A stretch of DNA of 64,000 nucleotides. Origin: Candidatus Hydrogenedentota bacterium (GTDB lineage Bacteria > Hydrogenedentota > Hydrogenedentia > Hydrogenedentales > JAEUWI01). The notes under the pieces were generated by a model that had not been told where the DNA came from, did no database searches, and worked only from the letters and a program-made list of their open reading frames with translations. Positions 34,263-43,431 of the stretch are shown here, piece after piece (positions within the stretch are counted from its first letter, which is position 1; each line of letters starts with the position of its first letter). The translations under genes and the position numbers were made by a program. The stretch covers positions 115,063 to 179,062 of the forward strand of contig JAEUWI010000007.1 in assembly GCA_016791475.1 (NCBI GenBank), given 5' to 3'.

Positions 34263-35147
34263 TTAAAGGTGCTCCTTGAAATAGGCGATTGCCGCGGCCC
34301 AGGCTTCGTCCTTGACCTTGCGATTGTCACGAATGTTGTGCCCGCCTTCGTCCAGCAGCATCAATTTGCTCTCGGGTCGCACCTTCTTGAGCGCTTGATA
34401 CATTTGTTCAGACTGCGACCAGGGCACCATGGAATCCTTGCGAGAATGCACAAACAGAATGGGGGCGTCCTCGGGTGTGATGTAACTAATCGGGGAGGCC
34501 TTCGCCCAGAGCTCGGGGTTTTCCTCCAGCGGGCCACCGATCCAGAGTCGGTTAAAGGTGCGCTTGGCGATGGATCCACCCTCTTTCTCGCCGCCTTCAC
34601 CGCGAATGAAGTCGAAGAGGCCGGAAAAGCAAACGGCAGCTTTGATGCCGCTGGGTACGCCGGGATTTCCCCCAGTTCCTTCCAGCTCCGCCTCACCGGC
34701 GCTGACGGCCAGCATGCCGACCAGATAGGCGCCGGCGGACTGTCCAAACGCACCGATGCGATCGGGATCGATATTCAACGTGACCGCGTTGGCCCGAAGA
34801 TAGCGGACCGCCGCTTTGGCATCCTCCACTGCAGCCGGGAACGAGTCGCCGGGCCAGCCGCGATAGGCGATGCTGGCGGCGGCGAAACCGGCCTCTGCGA
34901 GAATTCGGGCCTCGTCCTTGAATTTCTTTTCGTCCTGAGCGAGAAAGGCGCCTCCGGCTATCACGACAATGGCGGGCAGGGGGGCCGTGCCGGCCCTGGG
35001 CACGTAGAAATCAAGCTGAATCGACTCATCCGCGTTCACGGCGAAATCGAGGTCGCGATACACACCCACCGTTTTGTTGACGACTTCCCGGGCCGGCAAC
35101 TCGACCGCGGCGGTCAGCGCCAGCATGGATAAGAGGAACGAAGTCAT
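34263..35147 (-). CDS. Single-domain BD-FAE-like alpha/beta hydrolase
   Basis: A 294-residue secreted esterase-like protein with an N-terminal hydrophobic signal. VIAGGAF marks the oxyanion region, GQSAGAY carries the nucleophile, and LFVHSRKDSMVPW and DEGGHNI provide the acid and the histidine. It matches domain 1 of the downstream 580-residue protein along its whole length. The two genes lie in the same orientation 70 nt apart. Likely substrate: an acylated polysaccharide, from the BD-FAE resemblance. Confidence 0.83.
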   Translation of the reverse strand: MTSFLLSMLALTAAVELPAREVVNKTVGVYRDLDFAVNADESIQLDFYVPRAGTAPLPAIVVIAGGAFLAQDEKKFKDEARILAEAGFAAASIAYRGWPGDSFPAAVEDAKAAVRYLRANAVTLNIDPDRIGAFGQSAGAYLVGMLAVSAGEAELEGTGGNPGVPSGIKAAVCFSGLFDFIRGEGGEKEGGSIAKRTFNRLWIGGPLEENPELWAKASPISYITPEDAPILFVHSRKDSMVPWSQSEQMYQALKKVRPESKLMLLDEGGHNIRDNRKVKDEAWAAAIAYFKEHL

Positions 35148-35309
35148 GGCAAAAGAATCCTTTCAATGTGCGCGTCATTCTGACATAGCGCGGGCGCCGG
35201 GGCAATGCGCCGGGGTGATGCGCTGCAATGGCCCGAGTGAACTTGCCAATCCCGGTGATCTACACTGCACCGCGTCAGCCACGCATCCATTCTCGGAGTA
35301 ATTCTTTCC

Positions 35310-37829
35310 ATGCAGTTCACCCTCGCGCTTCTCTCCTTCACGCTTTCCGCCGCCTGGCAGCATCCCGCCGGCATGATCACCGATGGCACCATCGCGGAGA
35401 TACGCGAAAAGATCGCGACCGAGTCCTGGGCGCGGGATGTCTACGCCACCCACCAGCGCGCGGTGCAGCCCTGGGTCGATTTGCCTTCGGATGAGCTCCG
35501 CCGTATCTTCCCGACCGAAGGCGGCAACGTCTACCACAATTTTTCGTGTCCGAAGGATCGCGTAAGCCTCAATTTTGATCCCTTCAATCCCGATGCTTTC
35601 CAGTGCGGCACCTGCAAGCAGACGTTCGCGCCGGAAGTGGACTCGGGTGTCTACACGCCTTCGGATCGCTACCACGGCGACCTCTACGATGGCTGGGTGT
35701 GTCTTTTTCACATCACGCTGACCCAGCGCATGGTGGAGATGGCGTTGATCGGGCGCATGGAGGCGGACAGCCGCCTGCTCGACAGGGCCACCGAGCTGTT
35801 GTTGCTCTATGCGGAGCGCATGCGTTCCATGCCCTGGCGTCCAGGCAAGGATCTATCGCCGGATATGCCCACCTTTCGCCAGTATGGCAGCATCTTCACC
35901 TATCACCGCGAGGGGGACAACAAGATCCTCTTCGATCTCGCTCAGACCTACGAGCTGTTGCGCGATCGCATGACGCCCGATGAGCGCGCCATGGTGGAGG
36001 TCAACGCCATCCAGCGTATGCTGGACGACGTGATGTTTGAGCCGGTTTACATTTACGATCACAACAACGTGTATCAATGGCACCGCACCATCCTGCAGGC
36101 GGCCCTGGCCCTGGAGCGGGAGGATTTGATCGATTGGTCCTTTGGCTATGGCGCTTTCAGCCGCGAGGCCCTTCCGGAACACCGCAGCATGAACCGGATT
36201 CTGGCCACCCATTTCAATCCGGACGGCGCTTTCTGGGAGCTGGCCTCGGGCTATCACCTCTATCCGGTTAACCACCTCTGTGAATATGCCGTCCTTTCCC
36301 GTCATGTGTCACAAATGGATCCGGTGCGATTCCCGGCCGACCAATATGACCTCACCGTGCGCGAAAGCACGGGCGGCAAGGTAATCCAGAATGCCCTGAC
36401 CTGGTTCCTTTCGATGGCTATGCCGGATCGCACCATGACCATCATCGGCGATTCCACCAAAGCCCGATCGGGCATGGAAAACTATGTGTCCACGGCCGAG
36501 GTGGGCTATCGCTATTTCGATATCAAGGCCGTCGGCGACTATCCGCGATATCGGGAGGGCGCCCGCTCATGGGATGGCCTGCTCTATGGCGCGCCCGCGA
36601 TTGTACAGCACGATCAGCCCTTCACCAGCGCCAACCTCTCCAGTGGCTGGGTGTCGCTGCGTAATGAATGGAAGGGGAACCGCGTCTGGGCTGGCCTCAA
36701 CGCGCTGATCAAAGGCGGGGGCCACCAGCATGCCGATCATCTCGGCCTGACCCACTTCGCCCATGGCGAGTTGCTCGCGCTGGAAAAGAGCGTGCCCTAC
36801 AACGAGCAAAGCCTGCGCGAACTGGGCACCCGGACCTTCGCGCACAATACGGTCACCGTGGATTCACAATCCGGCCCCCAGGGCGAGGATCTCACGCCCG
36901 AGCAGACACCCGTCATCGCCTATTTTCACGCGGGCCCCATCGTTCAGTTCGCCGAGGCGCACGGGGACAAGCTCTATCCCCAGGTGCCCGTGTATCGACG
37001 TTCGGTCGCGGTGGTGGAGGATATCATCTTCGATTGCTTTCGCGTGGAGGGCGGGGAGATCCACGACTGGATCGTGAACCACGCCGGCCCGACGCCCACG
37101 ATTTCGCTGCCCGTCGAGTCCGGGGCTTTCACGCCGGAAACCTGGATCGCGGGCGGCTCGGGCAATGTGCTCGCGGCGACATCAAATGAGGTCTGGACTG
37201 CCCAGTGGCCGGTGAACGGCGTGACTTCGCGCCTGACCATGCTCGGCGCACCATCCACCCGGGTCTTTGCGCTGGAGACCTATCCATTGGATAACGCCGT
37301 GATCACGCCCGCCTTTCCCCCGACCCAGACCCTGTGTGTGCGCCGTCAGGACCATGCGCCCTTTCTGGCCGTGTGGGACAGTTGGAAGGAGACGCCCAAT
37401 CTCCAATCGGTGGAGGCCGCCTTGAATCGTTCCGACGCCCTGCGGCTGACCACGGTGGAGCATACGTATCACATGGCCTTCGGGCCGGGGCTGGCGGAAT
37501 TTGGCGATGGTGTTCGCATTGAGAGCGATGCCGCGTTTACGCTGGTCCGTGATCGCGACGCGCTGACGCTGGTGCATGGTACGGCGCTGACTATCCGCGG
37601 GGCCGAAGGAACAACCACGCTGCGCCTCGGCGCGCCCACAACAATTTCCATCGTGCGCCAGGCCGGGGAGCCCGAAGTTCGGATTGAGGGCGACATCAGC
37701 TACGACACCATCGGCGGGGAAGATTGTCCGCGACCGGTACCGGATGTGACGTATACCATCGAAGGGAACTGGCTCGGTGGGAACGATCCAGCCGCCCACG
37801 CGGCCCTGGCCGTGCCGACGGCGGGGTGA
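35310..37829 (+). CDS. Heparinase II/III family polysaccharide lyase
   Basis: An 839-residue protein. A short N-terminal hydrophobic stretch (MQFTLALLSFTLSAAW) suggests export. A helical toroid follows (about 30-400), with NNVYQWHRTILQAA and FWELASGYHLYPVNH as likely catalytic Asn/His and Tyr elements. The beta-sandwich part, with GGGHQHADHLGLTHFAHGE and AHNTVTVDSQ, is the signature of heparinase II/III and alginate-lyase-like enzymes. It would cleave a uronic-acid polysaccharide by beta-elimination. The two esterase genes beside it could remove acyl groups from the same polymer. Confidence 0.87.
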   Translation: MQFTLALLSFTLSAAWQHPAGMITDGTIAEIREKIATESWARDVYATHQRAVQPWVDLPSDELRRIFPTEGGNVYHNFSCPKDRVSLNFDPFNPDAFQCGTCKQTFAPEVDSGVYTPSDRYHGDLYDGWVCLFHITLTQRMVEMALIGRMEADSRLLDRATELLLLYAERMRSMPWRPGKDLSPDMPTFRQYGSIFTYHREGDNKILFDLAQTYELLRDRMTPDERAMVEVNAIQRMLDDVMFEPVYIYDHNNVYQWHRTILQAALALEREDLIDWSFGYGAFSREALPEHRSMNRILATHFNPDGAFWELASGYHLYPVNHLCEYAVLSRHVSQMDPVRFPADQYDLTVRESTGGKVIQNALTWFLSMAMPDRTMTIIGDSTKARSGMENYVSTAEVGYRYFDIKAVGDYPRYREGARSWDGLLYGAPAIVQHDQPFTSANLSSGWVSLRNEWKGNRVWAGLNALIKGGGHQHADHLGLTHFAHGELLALEKSVPYNEQSLRELGTRTFAHNTVTVDSQSGPQGEDLTPEQTPVIAYFHAGPIVQFAEAHGDKLYPQVPVYRRSVAVVEDIIFDCFRVEGGEIHDWIVNHAGPTPTISLPVESGAFTPETWIAGGSGNVLAATSNEVWTAQWPVNGVTSRLTMLGAPSTRVFALETYPLDNAVITPAFPPTQTLCVRRQDHAPFLAVWDSWKETPNLQSVEAALNRSDALRLTTVEHTYHMAFGPGLAEFGDGVRIESDAAFTLVRDRDALTLVHGTALTIRGAEGTTTLRLGAPTTISIVRQAGEPEVRIEGDISYDTIGGEDCPRPVPDVTYTIEGNWLGGNDPAAHAALAVPTAG

Positions 37830-37931
37830 CCATGTGCGAGGGTGGCGAAAGCCGAAGAAGGTCGCGGAGGAGATAGCCCGGACGTTCCGACTTCATGCTT
37901 GTCGTCGCGGGCGACCCGGCAAGAAAACGCG

Positions 37932-38171
37932 CTACTCGAACTGCGTCTCCGTCTCCTCGATGGCATCGAGAATTCGGCGCGCCTCGGCAAAATTGGATTC
38001 GTGCACCAGCAGTCGAACGCCCAGGCCCGCCTGCAGGTAGGGTTCCATCCCACCGCAATCATCCCGCGATACGACGGACGGGATCCCATGGGTGTCGAGG
38101 GTCAAGCGCGCGATTTCAGCCACCATTTCATTGGGAAAATGCTGGAGCGTGGACACGGGCTCGTCATTCAT
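37932..38171 (-). CDS. DUF2007-like small protein
   Basis: A 79-residue protein from the ATG at 38171; a longer open frame upstream is an overlap with the preceding gene. The sequence (IARLTLDTHGIPSVVSRDDCGGM...VRLLVHESNFAEARRILDAI) matches the putative signal-transducing DUF2007 fold, a ferredoxin-like small domain. It is 40 nt downstream of the 78-residue gene on the same strand. Its role is unknown. Confidence 0.75.
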   Translation of the reverse strand: MNDEPVSTLQHFPNEMVAEIARLTLDTHGIPSVVSRDDCGGMEPYLQAGLGVRLLVHESNFAEARRILDAIEETETQFE

Positions 38172-38211
38172 GGCCTGTTCCTTCCGGGGGCCGCGCTGGG
38201 CGGGTTCCCGA

Positions 38212-38448
38212 TTAATGGGAGACAAATCCGCGGGTGTGGCCGCTGCTTTCCACCAGGGTGATGACACCGCTGTCCAGGCCGCGCGTGCGCGCGAAATAGC
38301 GGGCCGTCTCCTCGGCAACGGTGTAGCGGCCCCAGAAGTTGACCTCCTGCTCCGCAATATGAAAAGTCCAGAGGGCCAGTTGGTGGGAATCCGGCTCGCC
38401 CGGGTGGGTCTTGCGAAAACGCGACGTATCGATCTGGATGTTGCCCAT
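38212..38448 (-). CDS. Hypothetical small protein
   Basis: A 78-residue protein from the ATG at 38448. It contains LALWTFHIAEQEVNFWGRYTVAEETARYFARTRG. There is no signal or membrane segment, and I do not recognise a family. It sits between the large WD40 kinase gene and the DUF2007 gene, all on the minus strand, so it may belong to the kinase transcript. Confidence 0.55.
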   Translation of the reverse strand: MGNIQIDTSRFRKTHPGEPDSHQLALWTFHIAEQEVNFWGRYTVAEETARYFARTRGLDSGVITLVESSGHTRGFVSH

Positions 38449-38558
38449 GATGGTGTCCTCTCGCCTGATGTTTGCCCGAAACCGGGCCCCAAGATCCGCC
38501 CACAGCCTGAAGCGGATTTTCTGCGCTCCTCTGCATTGTAGCAGATTCCCGGTCAGGT

Positions 38559-41500
38559 TCAAGGACGTTGTCCGGGTGCGGCTTTACCCCTGGTGGAGAG
38601 TCTCGATTCCCAGAATTCGCGTTTCGTGGCCTCCGCGCGCACACTCAGCGGCAGGTCCGGCGCGCCGGGGTACGCTTCCGACTTCCACGGAAAGGCGGGA
38701 AAGACAAAGGCGTCGCCCGTTGTGGTCGCGGTCACGATGTCGGCGTTCCCGGGGCGCATCGCACCGATGCGGCCGGGGATCTGGAGCACCTCCCGAAGGG
38801 TGGCAAGGTCCCAGAGGATCGAAATGCCGTCCGTGCCCGTGGAGAGGAGGCGCCGCCCGTCGTCGCTGAAGCTGACGGAGTATACGCCCTGGGTGTGGCC
38901 CTGCAGTTCGTGAACCTGCTCCCAGGTGCCCGTAGCCCACAATTTCACCCGCCAGTCGTGACCGCCCGTGGCTAGCCACTGGCCGTCGGGAGAGAATACC
39001 GCGGAGGGGATGTTCGCCTCGGCATGTTCGAGGATCTTTACCCGTTCCCGCGTCTCGGCCCGCATCACATGCGCGGTATCGTCCGCGCTGGCGGAAACGA
39101 ACCACTCGCCTTTCGGGTGGTAGGAAAGGCCCAGCACTTCGCCCTCGTGCTCCTTCCATCGCGCGATGATCTCGCCGCTGGTCCAGTTCGCCAGCACCAG
39201 TTCCCCGTTGTAAAGGCCGATCAGGATCTCCGATGGCGTGTGGGGATTGAATTCCGAGACATTAACCCGCACGTCAAAGGGACCCAGGACCCGCAACAGT
39301 TCCCGCGTGGCCGTATCCCAGATACGCACCGTTCCGTCATGGCTGCTCGTGGCCAGCACCTTCCCATCGGGGTGAAACTCCGTATGGCGCACCGAGGCCG
39401 TGTGACCCGCCAGCACCCCAATCGGGCTGCCGGTTTCAGAGTCCCACAGGCGCGCGGTGGTGTCATCGTTGGTCTGCCAGTCACCCGCGGCCGTGGCCAG
39501 CAGGGCGCCGTCGGGGCTGTAGGAGGCGTGATTGATCATCCCCGTATGACCCCTCAGCGTCCAATGCTCGTCCACCGTATTCGGATTGCGGATATCCCAT
39601 TGCTTCACGATGCCCTCGTCGTCGCCGGACAGCAGCGCGCCGCCATCCGGACTGAAACTCAGGCAGTAAATCTGCCGCAGGTGGCCCTGATAGGTGCGGT
39701 TCAGGGTCCAGTCCGCCGTGTTCCAGAGGTCCAGATCGCGATCGGAGTTGCCACTCGCCAGGAAGCGGCCATCGGGCGAGTAGGCGACACACCAAATCGT
39801 CGATTTGGGGGACAGTATTTGCCGCGCCGCGGCGCCCGTATCCAGGTCCCAGATGAATATATTGCGGTCTCGCCCGCCGCTCGCGAGGTACTTGCCGTCC
39901 GGGCTGAAATCCATTGAGGTTACCCGGCTCGCGTGGCCGGTCAGCGATTTCCACGGCGTTCCATCGGCGGCCTTCCAAAGCGAGATCGATTTGCTCCTGT
40001 CGGATGTGGCCAGCAGGGTGCCGTCGGGACTGAAGTCCAGCGTTTCGATGCCCCCCTCGACCGGCGCGATGGACCAGCGCTCCGCACGGGTCTCAAAGTC
40101 CCACATGCGGATGTGGCCCTGTTCGTCGCTCGAAGCAAAGGTCCGACCGTCGGGGCTGAACTGAACGCAATTCACATCACCTTTTTCCGTGACGCGCCAA
40201 CTCGAAAGGACCTTCTTCTCTTCCATCGCGTACAGGGTCAGGGTTCCCCCTTCCTCCGCGAAAACCGCCACGGGAAGGGTCGGGTGGCAGGAAACTTCAA
40301 TGATTGCGCCGTTCGGACTCTCATAAGTGAACAAGGCCTTCCCCGAGGCCATCTCCCAACCTTTCGCGGTCTTGTCAAACCCTCCCGTCACCGCGTAGCG
40401 CCCGTCTCTTGTGATGTCGACGGACCATGCCGTCTCGGGGCTGTGCGCGCGAAAGGTCCGCTGGTCGCGGTTGCAGAGATAGACCAGATGACCCCATTCC
40501 CAGTGGCGAAAGCGCTCGCTGCAATCTTCCAACTGGGTCATGGCGCGGAGAAACTGGCCATCCGAAATGAAGCGGCGTCCGCTGGAGATGGCCGCCAGAT
40601 AAAACTCCTGCTCCCCATTCTGCCGTGCGGTCTCCGCAAGCCGTTCGGCTTCCTGGGCGCGGATCGATTCCTGAACGGCCTTGTTCCGCTCCGACTGGAC
40701 CTGCAGATAGGCCACGGTACCGGTGGCCAGCAGCCCGAGCAGGCCCACGCCACCCACCAGCAGGGGCGCCTTGAAGCGGCGCACGAAGTAGGAAAACAAT
40801 TCCATCGGCTTGTAGCGATAGACCCCCACCAGGCGTCCCGCCAGGAAATGCTCAATGTCAATGGCCAGTTCGCGCGCCGACTGATAGCGGTCATTCGGGG
40901 TTCGGGCCATGGCGTGCCCGCAGATCGCCACCAGCTCCTCCGGCGCTTCCGGCACCAATTCCGAAATCGGGGTTGGCGGGGCCGCCAGGAGTTTATTCAG
41001 CGCCGATGCGGAAGTCGGGTCCGGGTAGGGCGCGCTGCCCGTCAGCAGTTCATAGAGCACCGCGCCAAGGGAGTACACGTCGGATCGCTCGTCGATGGCG
41101 TTGACATCGCCCCGGGCCTGCTCCGGCGGCATGTAGGCCGGTGTGCCCACCGCCACCACATCCGCCTCCGCCTCCTTCATCAGGTCGATGTCCGGGCGCA
41201 CCACCCCGCCGCCTTCCAGATCGGCGCTGGACTCGCGCATTCTGGCCAGACCCCAGTCAATGACCACGGTTTCGCCGTATTCGCCCACCATCACGTTCCC
41301 CGGTTTGATATCCCGATGGATCACGCCACGGCTGTGGGCAAACGCGATGGCCTGGCACAGGCTGGTGAAATGGGAAAGGAGTCGGAGACGCCCCTCCAGA
41401 GACCCCGCGGCGCGGATCGCCTGGCGAAGGCTTTTTCCTTTGACCAGCCGCATCGTGTAGTACAGGCTGCCATCGGCCCGGCGACCCAGCTCATAGATGG

Positions 41501-42092
41501 GCACGATGCTCGGATGCTCCAACTGTCCCGTGATGCGCGCCTCATAAAGAAAGCGCGCCTGCCGCTGCTGGGCCAGCGGTCCGGGGCCCGGTCCCCGCAC
41601 TTCAAGCGTGGAGGCGTTACTGGAGACGGGGGTCGGCGGCAGCAGTTCCTTCAGCGCGATGCGGCGGGCCAGGAAGCTGTCAAAGACGATCAGGATTTTT
41701 CCCATACCGCCCTGGGCATGTTCCACGGAGAACTGGTAGCGCCCCGGCACTTCCTCCGCAACTTCGTCGCCCGCGCCCGGCGCGTCCAGAAAGCCGTCCG
41801 GCGGCTGAAGCGTGATGGCCTCGTGGGGACTGAGACCCAGCGACTTCATCACTTCCCGCAACTCCGCCGAAGCTCCGGGAAGATCCCGCTCCGCGACTTG
41901 AGCGAGTCGCGAGGCATGAATCCGGAGCTGCTCCACCGCATCCTCCCGGCTGGATTGAGCAAGAACCTGCCCGAAGGTGGCTTCGCCGTCACCGGAATCC
42001 CACGCCCGAACGATCGCGGCAAAGTCGTCCGCGCGGATCAGGCCGGCCTGAAGTCCGGCAATACCCAGCAGAAAGTCGCCTGCATGTTTCAC
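38559..42092 (-). CDS. Membrane Ser/Thr protein kinase with C-terminal WD40 repeats
   Basis: A 1177-residue PknB-type kinase. Kinase domain about 118-415: glycine loop AQGGMGKILIVFD, lysine in ALKELL, catalytic HRDIKPGNV, and a DWG magnesium motif (VIDWGLARM) instead of the usual DFG. A transmembrane helix follows (about 433-455), a short coiled coil rich in Glu/Arg (about 460-485), and then roughly a dozen WD40 units ending with the protein (for example FSPDGRTFASSDEQGHIRMWD). The propeller should lie outside the cytoplasm and sense or scaffold. The PP2C phosphatase encoded at 48306 is a candidate partner. Confidence 0.9.
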   Translation of the reverse strand: MKHAGDFLLGIAGLQAGLIRADDFAAIVRAWDSGDGEATFGQVLAQSSREDAVEQLRIHASRLAQVAERDLPGASAELREVMKSLGLSPHEAITLQPPDGFLDAPGAGDEVAEEVPGRYQFSVEHAQGGMGKILIVFDSFLARRIALKELLPPTPVSSNASTLEVRGPGPGPLAQQRQARFLYEARITGQLEHPSIVPIYELGRRADGSLYYTMRLVKGKSLRQAIRAAGSLEGRLRLLSHFTSLCQAIAFAHSRGVIHRDIKPGNVMVGEYGETVVIDWGLARMRESSADLEGGGVVRPDIDLMKEAEADVVAVGTPAYMPPEQARGDVNAIDERSDVYSLGAVLYELLTGSAPYPDPTSASALNKLLAAPPTPISELVPEAPEELVAICGHAMARTPNDRYQSARELAIDIEHFLAGRLVGVYRYKPMELFSYFVRRFKAPLLVGGVGLLGLLATGTVAYLQVQSERNKAVQESIRAQEAERLAETARQNGEQEFYLAAISSGRRFISDGQFLRAMTQLEDCSERFRHWEWGHLVYLCNRDQRTFRAHSPETAWSVDITRDGRYAVTGGFDKTAKGWEMASGKALFTYESPNGAIIEVSCHPTLPVAVFAEEGGTLTLYAMEEKKVLSSWRVTEKGDVNCVQFSPDGRTFASSDEQGHIRMWDFETRAERWSIAPVEGGIETLDFSPDGTLLATSDRSKSISLWKAADGTPWKSLTGHASRVTSMDFSPDGKYLASGGRDRNIFIWDLDTGAAARQILSPKSTIWCVAYSPDGRFLASGNSDRDLDLWNTADWTLNRTYQGHLRQIYCLSFSPDGGALLSGDDEGIVKQWDIRNPNTVDEHWTLRGHTGMINHASYSPDGALLATAAGDWQTNDDTTARLWDSETGSPIGVLAGHTASVRHTEFHPDGKVLATSSHDGTVRIWDTATRELLRVLGPFDVRVNVSEFNPHTPSEILIGLYNGELVLANWTSGEIIARWKEHEGEVLGLSYHPKGEWFVSASADDTAHVMRAETRERVKILEHAEANIPSAVFSPDGQWLATGGHDWRVKLWATGTWEQVHELQGHTQGVYSVSFSDDGRRLLSTGTDGISILWDLATLREVLQIPGRIGAMRPGNADIVTATTTGDAFVFPAFPWKSEAYPGAPDLPLSVRAEATKREFWESRLSTRGKAAPGQRP

Positions 42093-42361
42093 AACGGTGC
42101 ACCTTCACGGAGGTGTTGGGAAAGTCGGCCACGAGACACGGCACCGGCCCGCCTGGCGCCTGAAGGGGCGGGGGATGTGGGCGAGCGGGTGTAACGGGGT
42201 GATCGCAAGTAAGTCTCAGCGGGTTGCTTGGGGTGACACTAGCCCAACAATCATACGGAATTGCGGAAAAGAATGCAATAGAGTTGGCATCGATCCTGCC
42301 GAAAATCCCGCAAGGTGCGCATGGCGCAGGGCACCGGAAAGAGCCGCGCATCCCCCGGTGT

Positions 42362-42391
42362 TTGCACCCCTTCCGGGCCCGCGACTATAAT
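42362..42391 (+). promoter_or_regulatory. Sigma70-type promoter of argCJB
   Basis: TTGCAC (42362-42367) and TATAAT (42386-42391) are separated by 18 nt and lie 27 nt before the argC ATG. The remainder of the 325-nt gap upstream holds no gene I can support. Confidence 0.55.
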
Positions 42392-42417
42392 ACTGGGCTC
42401 TAGAAAAGGCAGGTTTT

Positions 42418-43431
42418 ATGATTCGTGCAGGTATAGTAGGCGTAACAGGATACGGCGGTCGGGAATTGCTCCGACTGCTGCTGCCCCATCCCCATGTGAA
42501 GGTGGTGGCCGCCGTCTCCTCCAGTGCCGTCGGGCAGCGGGTGGATGCCGTGCTGCCCCAGTTCCGTTCGTTGACCGATCTTGCTTTCGTGGCCTTCGAG
42601 CCCGAAAAGCTGGCCGCCCAGTGCGATGTGGTCTTCGTGGGCGTGCCTGGCGCGGAATCCACAACGATTGTAAAGGGCCTGCGCGCCGCCGGTGTCCGGG
42701 TGATCGATATTGGACCCGATTTCCGCCTGAAAGATACGAAACTTTTTGCCGAGTACTACAAGACCGAGCATCACGCCCCGGAATTGCTCGACGAAGCGGT
42801 CTATGGCTATGTTCCCGGCTGGCGCGAGCCCCTGCGGAGTGCAAATCTTGTCGCGGTGCCGGGGTGTTACCCCATCAGCATCATCACGCCCCTGCGGCCC
42901 CTGCTGAGCGCGCCGATTGCCCCGGAATCCATCGTGATCAATTCCGTTTCCGGCATTTCCGGCGCGGGTCGGACCCCCAGCGAGGCCCTGCACTTCCCGG
43001 AGATGAATGAGAACTTCAAGGCCTACAAAGTGGCCGTGCACCAGCACATCCCCGAGATCGAGCAGGCCCTGAACAACACCTGGAAGGTGCAGTACACACC
43101 CCATGTGGCCCCTATGAACCGGGGGATTCACACCACCATCGTGCTGCGGCCCACGGCGAACTTCAATCCCGCCGACTACTATGGTGATTACGCCAGCGAG
43201 CCCTTCATCCGCGTGCTGGGCGAGGGCGCGGCCCCCGAAGTGAAGCACGTGCGCGGAACCAACTTCATCGACTTCGGCTGGTTCCATGATCGCCGCACGG
43301 GCAATCTGCTGCTGCTCTGCGTCATCGACAATCTGGTGGGCGGTACCTCCGGCATGGCCGTGCAGTGCATGAACCTCATGTTTGACCTCGAAGAAACGAC
43401 CGGCTTGCTCTATGGAGGCCTTGCGCCATGA
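42418..43431 (+). CDS. argC: N-acetyl-gamma-glutamyl-phosphate reductase
   Basis: A 337-residue enzyme of arginine biosynthesis that reduces N-acetylglutamyl phosphate to the semialdehyde with NADPH. The dinucleotide motif GVTGYGGREL (residues 8-17) and the catalytic Cys in AVPGCYPIS are clear, as are HQHIPEIEQ and VAPMNRGIHTT. Length matches type 1 ArgC. It overlaps argJ by four bases (ATGA), and with argB forms a compact argCJB operon. Confidence 0.96.
   Translation: MIRAGIVGVTGYGGRELLRLLLPHPHVKVVAAVSSSAVGQRVDAVLPQFRSLTDLAFVAFEPEKLAAQCDVVFVGVPGAESTTIVKGLRAAGVRVIDIGPDFRLKDTKLFAEYYKTEHHAPELLDEAVYGYVPGWREPLRSANLVAVPGCYPISIITPLRPLLSAPIAPESIVINSVSGISGAGRTPSEALHFPEMNENFKAYKVAVHQHIPEIEQALNNTWKVQYTPHVAPMNRGIHTTIVLRPTANFNPADYYGDYASEPFIRVLGEGAAPEVKHVRGTNFIDFGWFHDRRTGNLLLLCVIDNLVGGTSGMAVQCMNLMFDLEETTGLLYGGLAP

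Noticed and set aside
39933..42194. Plus-strand open frame of 753 codons
   Set aside because: It is antisense to the kinase gene, whose motifs are unmistakable, and no protein-like domain is visible.
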